Source: JBDKJS01 sp039806065 (GTDB lineage: Bacteria; Bacteroidota; Bacteroidia; AKYH767-A; 2013-40CM-41-45). Taken from it: 20,180 nt of DNA. The notes beneath the pieces are model-generated. The model searched no databases and had not been told where the DNA came from. It was given only the letters and a program-made list of their open reading frames with translations. The stretch covers positions 1 through 20,180 of the forward strand of contig JBDKJS010000006.1 in assembly GCA_039806065.1 (NCBI GenBank), in the 5' to 3' direction. This document shows positions 8,191 to 14,403 of this stretch, piece after piece; position 1 is the stretch's first letter, and every line of letters starts with the position of its first letter. A program made the position numbers and the translations under genes.

Positions 8191-9335
8191 TTAGAGATGT
8201 TTTGTATGTTATTAATTGATGTATGAATAATGGATTTTTGTAGCTGTACCTCCATTGGATCGTTGGAAATGATAAAGTCAGGTTGTGTAATTATTTGCCC
8301 ATTTTGCCTTACTAGGGCAAAACCTCTTTTCAATATTGTTTCAGGATTAGCTAATTTTATAATCTTTGATGCTGCTAGCAATTTCGATTTACTTTGTTGA
8401 ACATGATTTTGTGCTGCCGAACTTACTTGTTGAAAGAGTTGAATTAAATGATTCTCAAATTTTAGGTTATGATCTACAATGGCTGCTGCTACTTTTGTAG
8501 GCGTTTTGAATTGACGTGCCATTAAATCGCAGATGCTTTGATTGCGATCATGACCTATGCCAGTGAGGATGGGTATGGGATAGGCTGCTACAATGGCCGC
8601 CAATTGTGGATGATCAAATGGAATAAAATCTGCTGTGGCGCCTCCTCCACGCGCTATTGCTACTGCTTGGTAGGCATGCTTAGAAGCAATGATTCGGTCT
8701 AAGCTTTTGATGATATTTTGGGTAGCATTGTCGCCTTGGATGGTTACTAGGTATTGATCAACATTAAAAGTGTATTGATGTTGGTTGTGGACTAACTCAT
8801 TTATAAAGTCGCGTTGGCCATCAGAATTGGGAGCTGTGATGAGGGCTATTCGTTGGATGATGGGTGGCAGTGGATGTTGTTGATTGGTGGTGGTTATCAC
8901 ACCATTGACCAATTGAATGATCTTAGGATGTTCCAGCAAGAGCTGTGCTATGGTTTGCTGTCGTTGTAATAGAATGGCATCAATGGTAGACTCTGATTTT
9001 ATTTCGATAATATCTAAATTTATTCCATACAATATATGGTAACGCACTCTTACCTTGCAAACTATTTCGATGCCATCTTTAAAGGGTTGATGGGTGTTGG
9101 TTTCGAATGCTTGTATTTGCTGATAGGCATTGCTCCAAATTACAGCTCTTGCTTCAGTAATTTTAGTTTGTTGGAAGTATTCTTCAAGTGTAAGATAGCA
9201 TCGTTGGTTAGTGGGGTATTTTTTTACATTGGCAATACGGGCAGTAATCCAAATGGGCTGATCTGTGAATGTACTATAGATAAGATCGCTTATTTTTTGC
9301 GTGATGCTGGAAAGTGGTAATGGTTTTGTATTCAT
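8187..9335 (-). CDS. xseA: Exodeoxyribonuclease VII large (catalytic) subunit
   Basis: The 382-residue product has an N-terminal OB-fold (about residues 8-115, with IWITARIANVKK) and the catalytic domain with family motifs RIALITAPNSDGQRDF (162-177), ARGGGATADFIPFD (228-241) and TGIGHDRNQSICDLMA (258-273). A helical stretch rich in Gln follows, then NPETILKRGFALV (330-342). With XseB it forms exonuclease VII, which cuts single-stranded DNA from either end in repair. The frame stays open upstream to an ATG at 9521, but those 62 extra residues look like neither XseA nor an export signal and come from an unusual G+C-rich stretch. The ATG at 9335 (MNTKPLPLSSITQKIS) fits the family start. XseB follows with a 4-base overlap. 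The motif reads GHD where many homologues have GHE, a conservative change. Confidence 0.95.
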   Translation of the reverse strand: MNTKPLPLSSITQKISDLIYSTFTDQPIWITARIANVKKYPTNQRCYLTLEEYFQQTKITEARAVIWSNAYQQIQAFETNTHQPFKDGIEIVCKVRVRYHILYGINLDIIEIKSESTIDAILLQRQQTIAQLLLEHPKIIQLVNGVITTTNQQHPLPPIIQRIALITAPNSDGQRDFINELVHNQHQYTFNVDQYLVTIQGDNATQNIIKSLDRIIASKHAYQAVAIARGGGATADFIPFDHPQLAAIVAAYPIPILTGIGHDRNQSICDLMARQFKTPTKVAAAIVDHNLKFENHLIQLFQQVSSAAQNHVQQSKSKLLAASKIIKLANPETILKRGFALVRQNGQIITQPDFIISNDPMEVQLQKSIIHTSINNIQNISK

Positions 9336-9567
9336 TTGAAAAAAGATAATAAGCGTACTAATATAAAAAAAATGATGATAAATGCATTGCTTATGATGGG
9401 CCAGCGATAGAGCCAAATAGCTTGCGTGGCGTGGGCTACTCTGCGGTGGTGAAGCAACTATGGGCGAAAGCGCTTTGGTGTATGATGGTGGGATGAGGTG
9501 GATGGCCCCCATGAAAAACATTGTGAGGGATGTGGTGTTATTAAAAAAGTAAGGTTAAATTTGTAAC
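9336..9567. other. Divergent intergenic region xseA/mqnE with a G+C-rich island
   Basis: These 232 bases separate two divergently transcribed genes. The part next to xseA (9336-9390) is A+T-rich and promoter-like; a TATCTTTT box reads on the minus strand at 9341-9348. From about 9401 to 9510 composition jumps to roughly 58 percent G+C by hand count (64 of 110 bases), with strong G excess on the plus strand. Within it is the perfect palindrome AAAGCGCTTT (9467-9476). No tRNA, long hairpin or coding pattern is evident in the island. The open frame running through it on the minus strand (to 9521) gives a low-complexity peptide that does not resemble XseA. It may be an interspersed intergenic repeat or a structured RNA; neither can be shown from this window alone. 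Confidence 0.5.
9556..9563 (+). promoter_or_regulatory. Candidate Bacteroidota -7 box (TAAATTTG) of mqnE
   Basis: TAAATTTG matches the Bacteroidota -7 consensus TAnnTTTG exactly and ends 4 bases before the ATG at 9568. No TTTG -33 box lies at the expected 17-23 base spacing. If the box is used, transcription would start at or next to the first ATG. The mRNA would then be leaderless, or translation would begin at the second ATG (9586). Confidence 0.4.
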
Positions 9568-10749
9568 ATGATTAAGAGTAAAAAAATGGCTGTGGAGCGT
9601 TTGCTGCAAGTGGCTGACTTAAAATTAAAATCTGTATATGAAAAGGTTTATCATGGCGAGCGTTTAGCGATGGAGGATGGTGTGCTGCTGTATGAGCAGG
9701 GGCCTTTATATGAGTTAGGAGTGCTTGCAAATTTTATTAGGGAGCAGAAAAATGGGAATGTAACTTTTTTCAATCGTAATTTCCATGTGGAACCTACGAA
9801 TGTGTGTGTGTATGCGTGTAAATTTTGTAGTTACTCGCGCTTGTACAAGCACCGTGAAGATGGTTGGGAATTGTCCATAGCTGAGATGCTGGCGCTTGTG
9901 AAAAAGTATGATGGAAAACCGGTAACGGAGGTTCATGTGGTGGGTGGGGTGCATCCGAAGATGGATATTTATTTTTTTGAATCACTATTGAAGGATATTA
10001 AAAAGCACAGACCTGAATTGCACATTAAAGGTTTTACAGCGGTGGAATTATACTATATGTTTAAAAAAGCAAAGTTAGACTATGCTACAGGTTTGCAATT
10101 ATTGAAGGATGCCGGATTGGATTCATTGCCTGGCGGTGGTGCCGAAATTTTTGATGAAGAAGTGCGTGCTGCAATAGCCGGTGATAAATGTACGGCTGAT
10201 GAATGGCTGGCAATACATGAAGCTGCTCACAAGCTGGGAATGTACACCAATGCAACCATGCTGTATGGTCATGTGGAAAATTATCATCATCGGATTGACC
10301 ATATGGAGCGATTGCGGAAGTTGCAAGATCGAACTGGGAAGTTTAATACTTTTATTCCATTGAAATTTAGAAACAAGGATAATGAGATGGCAAACATTGC
10401 TGAATGTAGTGTGGTAGAGGACTTGAGAAACTATGCCGTAAGCCGAATTTATTTAGACAATTTTAATCATATAAAAGCATATTGGCCAATGATAGGGCGT
10501 GATACGGCCCAACTTTCACAGGCATTTGGGGTGGATGATCTTGATGGAACGATAGATGACAGCACTAAGATTTACTCCATGGCAGGTGCCGAGGAACAAA
10601 CACCTACTTTGCGCACAGAACAATTGATAAAATTGATTAGCGATAGTGGACGAACGCCTGTGGAGCGCGACACGGTATATCAACAGCTGCGAAATTATGA
10701 GACTCATCCATTGCTTGTGAATGAAGTGGATGTGATAGCTAATGGATAA
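9568..10749 (+). CDS. mqnE: Aminofutalosine synthase MqnE (radical SAM)
   Basis: The 393-residue product is a radical SAM enzyme with the cluster motif C80-x3-C84-x2-C87 in PTNVCVYACKFCSYSR. Other MqnE hallmarks are EVHVVGGVHPKMDIYFF (121-137), HIKGFTAVELYYMF (152-165), LPGGGAEIFDEEVR (187-200), MLYGHVENYHHRIDH (231-245), HIKAYWPMIG (301-310) and VDDLDGTID (322-330). MqnE joins 3-[(1-carboxyvinyl)oxy]benzoate, derived from chorismate, to S-adenosylmethionine to give aminofutalosine in menaquinone synthesis. The HIKGFTAVE and PGGGAEIF wording favours MqnE over its relative MqnC. No other mqn genes are in the window. The start could be the ATG at 9568 or the ATG at 9586 (MAVERLLQVADLKL), which is more family-like; a TAnnTTTG box directly before 9568 leaves this open. 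A terminator starts 3 bases after the stop. Confidence 0.93.
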   Translation: MIKSKKMAVERLLQVADLKLKSVYEKVYHGERLAMEDGVLLYEQGPLYELGVLANFIREQKNGNVTFFNRNFHVEPTNVCVYACKFCSYSRLYKHREDGWELSIAEMLALVKKYDGKPVTEVHVVGGVHPKMDIYFFESLLKDIKKHRPELHIKGFTAVELYYMFKKAKLDYATGLQLLKDAGLDSLPGGGAEIFDEEVRAAIAGDKCTADEWLAIHEAAHKLGMYTNATMLYGHVENYHHRIDHMERLRKLQDRTGKFNTFIPLKFRNKDNEMANIAECSVVEDLRNYAVSRIYLDNFNHIKAYWPMIGRDTAQLSQAFGVDDLDGTIDDSTKIYSMAGAEEQTPTLRTEQLIKLISDSGRTPVERDTVYQQLRNYETHPLLVNEVDVIANG

Positions 10750-10752
10750 ATG

Positions 10753-10776
10753 AAAAGCGGCAGAGTGCCGCTTTTT
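10753..10776 (+). terminator. Intrinsic terminator after mqnE, possibly bidirectional
   Basis: A perfect 7-base-pair stem, AGCGGCA (10756-10762) with TGCCGCT (10766-10772) and loop GAG, is followed by TTTT and preceded by AAA. The stem can extend to ten pairs with the flanking A and T runs. It begins 3 bases after the mqnE stop. The A run on its left side becomes a T run on the minus strand, so it could also end the minus-strand gene run that stops at 10807. Confidence 0.85.
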
Positions 10777-10806
10777 ATTTGAATGTATGCATTTTTATAA
10801 AATCAA

Positions 10807-11697
10807 CTAATAACCTACTGATATACGATCAGGGTCTCCTTCATCAGGCTTGATGCTAAGTATTGGTGTTTTGCTATGGTTTACCACTTGCTGCGCATAG
10901 CTGCCCATGAGTAGGCTTCCTCCATCTTGTTCGGTCATGATGATTACCAGGTCGGCATTGATGGATTGGGCATATTCCATAGTGGCAGTTGCATTATTTA
11001 TATTTCCACCTTTGAGCATTTTGGAGGAATTGGCTACTTCCTTTTCATCAAGATAGTCTGTTACTTGGTTTATTTTATGTTCAAACTTGCGTTGCAAATC
11101 AGTATCGCCCATAGTCATAAAGCCTAAAACGTGTACTACTGAATTGTAAAGGCGAGCCAGTTCTGCTGCATGCACCACCTTCTGTCTGCTAGTAGGTGAA
11201 TTGTCTATCGGTAACACGATATCTTTAAATCCAACTTTGGTGGCGTGAGTTTGTACAGTGAGCACTGGGCATGGTGCCGAGCTTACTACTTTGTATGCAT
11301 TGCTGCCAATAAGAAATTCTTGAAATCCGCTAGAGCCGTGGGTGCCCATGATGATTAGATCAGCCTTTAGTTCTTCAGCTACTTCATTGATTACTTTATA
11401 AATTTTTCCCTTTTCGGCTCGGAAATTTACTACTATGCTATCCTTGTGGTGCAGCTCTGTGGCAATGGCTTCCATTTTTTGTTTGATGCCTGATTCTAAA
11501 TTGGCTTCATATTCATTTTGGGCTTTACCAAATGCTGATGTGATGGAACTGGCCCAGCCGGGAGTTTCAACCACATGCAGTAGGATGATTTCTGCTTTTT
11601 TTAACTTGGCCATGAAGCAGGCATGTTCCAAAGCGAGCTTAGCTGTTTCGGAAAAATCGAATGGAATTAAAATTCGGTTGATGGTCAGTTTACTCAT
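10807..11697 (-). CDS. Tandem-domain universal stress protein (UspA family)
   Basis: The 296-residue cytoplasmic protein has two Usp domains. Domain 1 (about 6-148) starts INRILIPFDFSETAKLALEHA and has the complete ATP-binding pattern G118-x2-G121-x9-G131-S132 (GTHGSSGFQEFLIGSN), ending CPVLTV. Domain 2 (about 156-283) starts FKDIVLPIDNSPTSRQKVVHA. In its matching loop, MTEQDGGSLLMGSYAQQV, only the last G-S (265-266) is kept; the positions of the first two glycines are Ile and Thr, and the loop is shorter. Domain 2 is therefore probably not an ATP binder and may serve for pairing. This layout is common in Bacteroidota stress proteins. It is the last gene of a five-gene minus-strand run, 31 bases after the DUF4412 gene. 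The exact physiological role is unknown. Confidence 0.9.
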   Translation of the reverse strand: MSKLTINRILIPFDFSETAKLALEHACFMAKLKKAEIILLHVVETPGWASSITSAFGKAQNEYEANLESGIKQKMEAIATELHHKDSIVVNFRAEKGKIYKVINEVAEELKADLIIMGTHGSSGFQEFLIGSNAYKVVSSAPCPVLTVQTHATKVGFKDIVLPIDNSPTSRQKVVHAAELARLYNSVVHVLGFMTMGDTDLQRKFEHKINQVTDYLDEKEVANSSKMLKGGNINNATATMEYAQSINADLVIIMTEQDGGSLLMGSYAQQVVNHSKTPILSIKPDEGDPDRISVGY

Positions 11698-11728
11698 GGT
11701 AGGTTTTTAGGTTGTGTGAATATACTTT

Positions 11729-12436
11729 TTAACGTTGTTCCTGCATCATCATTGGATTCATGGGCATTTCTTGAATCTGATACCCTTCCGTGCTAAAGAC
11801 TTTTTCATCCAGAATGGTGGTGGAAATATTACTGTATCTGAGCTGACTCTTGCGTCCCTTCTTATCAGTAATATTTATTTCAATAGGAAATCCATTAAGC
11901 AGGTTATCATACTTGGCATAGGTCATCATCCGATTACCCATTCTTTTGTTCATGCCTAAGGCCTTCACCACTTCTTTATAATCTACCTTTACCTCTTCAC
12001 TCATCCAATGTTCGGATGTGAAATCATTGCCAACTACGATATACTTTTTGCAATTGTAGCCATCAATTACCTTGGCTTCATTAGTGGGTGTGATGGTAAC
12101 CTTATCTTCTGGCACTGCTCGGTTAAACATCATCGCGTTAGCGTTATTATTAATTTTCATGCCTGTTTTCTTACCATTATTTTCATCACGAAGAATGATA
12201 GTTGATTCATCTTTTAAATTTAAGATGCTTTTGATTTGCAAGGTTGATTTCTTTGTAGCCTCAGGTGTAATGTGCATGGCTACTAAATGCTCTTTAAAAA
12301 AATAGTCTATAACAGAATTGCCGTCAGGTTGATCTATACTGGTGAGTGTAATTCGAAAGCTGCCTTGCCCCTGTGAAGATACAGATAGGCTGAAGAGCAA
12401 AAAACATGCTGCTAATAATGTATTGAAGTGTTTCAT
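11729..12436 (-). CDS. DUF4412 domain exported protein
   Basis: The 235-residue protein has a clear signal peptide (MKHFNTLLAACFLLFSLSVSS, cut near SSQG). The mature part shows the pattern of DUF4412 proteins: an early beta-strand segment ending in a YFFKEHLVAMHI-like line, a central TNEAKVIDGYNCKKYIVVG (about 120-138), then a HWMSEEVKVDYKEVVKALG helix and a final SNISTTILDEKVFSTEGYQI strand. The C-terminus is methionine-rich (MPMNPMMMQEQR). Family members are small periplasmic or outer-membrane-associated proteins of unknown function. Upstream on the minus strand, a weak promoter can be drawn: TTG at 12484-12482, 17 bases, then TATCTTTA at 12464-12457, which differs from TAnnTTTG in its last base. 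The gene lies 53 bases after the PorE-like gene and may instead be read through from it. Confidence 0.75.
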   Translation of the reverse strand: MKHFNTLLAACFLLFSLSVSSQGQGSFRITLTSIDQPDGNSVIDYFFKEHLVAMHITPEATKKSTLQIKSILNLKDESTIILRDENNGKKTGMKINNNANAMMFNRAVPEDKVTITPTNEAKVIDGYNCKKYIVVGNDFTSEHWMSEEVKVDYKEVVKALGMNKRMGNRMMTYAKYDNLLNGFPIEINITDKKGRKSQLRYSNISTTILDEKVFSTEGYQIQEMPMNPMMMQEQR

Positions 12437-12489
12437 TTGTTTTGTTTTTGATGCCTTAAAGATAATAATTTTTTTAAATTACAATTGCG

Positions 12490-14403
12490 CTATTTAGCAA
12501 TTACTGTAAACACGGTTCTTCGGTTTCGGGCCCTCCCCTCCTCACTATCATTAGAAGCTACAGGGGCTGTAGCACCATACCCTTTGTAGCTTAATCTACT
12601 ACTTGCGATGGCTTTGGATAGCAAAAAATCATACACTGTCTTGGCCCTGTTTTGCGAAAGTATGAGGTTGCTTTGGGCATCGCCCACATTATCTGTATGT
12701 CCATTAATAGCCACTTTTAATTTGGGATTTTCCTTCAGATAAATGGCAAAAGACTCTAATACCGCCCTAATCGTATCATTGATGGTGAAGGAATTGGTTG
12801 CAAAAAGGATATCGTTAATTTTATATGCCTGCCCCACACTAATTTTATTCAATTCAACATCTTTGATGATTGATCCATTTGCGAATGTGTCTGCTGCACT
12901 CACATACTGTGATTGAAATGCATAGTCATTTTTTTTAAAACTCACTACTAAGTCGTGATCTAAATTTGCAACGAAGGCATAATTACCGGTTACACTGTCC
13001 ACTTCTATGCTTTGCATTTTATTGGTAACCGCATCGCGAACTTCGATCGTGGCCGATTTACTTTCTTCGTCTTTGATTGCCAATTTACCTTTTTGGAGTA
13101 ATACCTTCTGTGGCCGTGCGGCTTCATGCAATTCAAAACTGTAAATATCATATCCCCCCATACCTTTTAAACTATTGGATGCAAAATAGGCTGTCTTTCC
13201 ATCGGTACTTACTATGAATCCAACTTCATCAGCTTCTGTATTGATGGGATATCCTATGTTTACCGGTGTGGACCATTTACCTGAGGTATCTAAGGATGTT
13301 TTAAAAATATCAAAACCTCCCATGCCTGGTAGTGCATTACTACAAAAATACAATGTTCTACTATCGCTGTGCATAAATGGAGATTTCTCCTGACCATCAG
13401 TATTAATAAGGCCTACTGGGAGTTTGGTGGCTTTAGACCACATGCCTTTTTCATCCTTCACTGATTGATAGATATCCATTCCACTGCTACTATCGCGGGC
13501 CGATGCAAAATACAACGTACGTCCATCAGATGCTATACTTGGTTGAGCATCCCATTGCTTGGGATGGTTTATATTCGATCCTAGGTTTTGAATAGGCTGC
13601 CAATAATTGTTTTCTAATACACTGGTGCAAATGTCAAAGTTTCCGCCATCGTTAATGGTAAAATACAAAACTTTATTATCAATACTAATTGAAGCAGCGC
13701 CTTCATTGCCTTCATTTCGGCTGTTGAATGGCTCCGGCATGATGCTTCCCTTCTGAAAACCATCTGCTCCGCGTTGAGAAAACATAAATTTTTCGACATC
13801 AGCAGGTGTGAGCATCCCCTTTTTCTCCATACGAAATCTTCTGGTAAAAAATGCCAACTCATGATCTGGTGAGATGTATGGCAGGTACTCTGGGTCTGTG
13901 GTGCTGAGCCCCTTTACTGAAACTGGATTGAATGGCACTGGAGCGCCCATCAGTTGAGCCTTTATACGATTACTGGTAGCTTTTTCAAGATTCTTCTCAG
14001 GAAGGTTGTCAAATTCTAAATAGCTGGCATACATTTTAGCCGCCTCTTTGTAATTTTTTGAATTAAAATAATGATTGGCTAAGTTAAAGTACATCTCAGC
14101 ATTCACCTCAGGGCATAACTCCATAGCCTTCTTATAACTGGCAATCATTCCTTCAAAATCTTTACTTCTAGCTGCAATTAAACCTTGCAGATGATACGCA
14201 GCTGCATACTCTGCATCGGCTTCAATTGATTTTTCGATGTAATCGAATGCAGCCTTCAAATCACCATTGTTCATTTGCTTACGAGCATCTTCATAATATT
14301 GCGTTGCCTTCTTACTTGCTGTGGGCGGACACGTTTTAGCTATTTGCGATTGTGCACTCCATCCTTGAAATATAATAAGTACTAATAAAAATATTTTATA
14401 CAT
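12490..14403 (-). CDS. PorE-like envelope protein: TPR, PD40 propeller, OmpA C-terminal domain
   Basis: The 637-residue protein has a signal peptide (residues 1-20, cut after QSQ). Four parts follow: TPR helices (about 33-130, e.g. AAYHLQGLIAARSKDFEGMI); PD40/WD40-like propeller repeats (about 170-425) with DGRTLYFASARDSSSGMDIY, SRTLYFCSNALPGMGGFDIF and GKTAYFASNSLKGMGGYDIY; a small beta domain (about 433-520, carboxypeptidase-regulatory-like); and an OmpA peptidoglycan-binding domain (about 525-637) with NGHTDNVG (567-574) and RARNRRT (624-630). This order matches PorE of the T9SS, which links the outer-membrane complex to peptidoglycan. PorE is described as a lipoprotein, but no lipobox is visible here. 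Bacteroidota carry several OmpA paralogues of this layout, so the T9SS role is an inference. Its ATG directly abuts the stop of the AsmA-like gene (TAGATG), implying coupled translation. Confidence 0.8.
   Translation of the reverse strand: MYKIFLLVLIIFQGWSAQSQIAKTCPPTASKKATQYYEDARKQMNNGDLKAAFDYIEKSIEADAEYAAAYHLQGLIAARSKDFEGMIASYKKAMELCPEVNAEMYFNLANHYFNSKNYKEAAKMYASYLEFDNLPEKNLEKATSNRIKAQLMGAPVPFNPVSVKGLSTTDPEYLPYISPDHELAFFTRRFRMEKKGMLTPADVEKFMFSQRGADGFQKGSIMPEPFNSRNEGNEGAASISIDNKVLYFTINDGGNFDICTSVLENNYWQPIQNLGSNINHPKQWDAQPSIASDGRTLYFASARDSSSGMDIYQSVKDEKGMWSKATKLPVGLINTDGQEKSPFMHSDSRTLYFCSNALPGMGGFDIFKTSLDTSGKWSTPVNIGYPINTEADEVGFIVSTDGKTAYFASNSLKGMGGYDIYSFELHEAARPQKVLLQKGKLAIKDEESKSATIEVRDAVTNKMQSIEVDSVTGNYAFVANLDHDLVVSFKKNDYAFQSQYVSAADTFANGSIIKDVELNKISVGQAYKINDILFATNSFTINDTIRAVLESFAIYLKENPKLKVAINGHTDNVGDAQSNLILSQNRAKTVYDFLLSKAIASSRLSYKGYGATAPVASNDSEEGRARNRRTVFTVIAK

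Noticed and set aside
9336..9521. 62-residue N-terminal extension of XseA
   Set aside because: The extra peptide has no family similarity and no export signal, and arises from the G+C-rich island; the ATG at 9335 fits the usual XseA start.
9798..9819. GT-repeat tract in mqnE as a phase-variable switch
   Set aside because: Only about five TG units, and it encodes the conserved VCVYAC cluster motif, so the pattern is explained by the protein.
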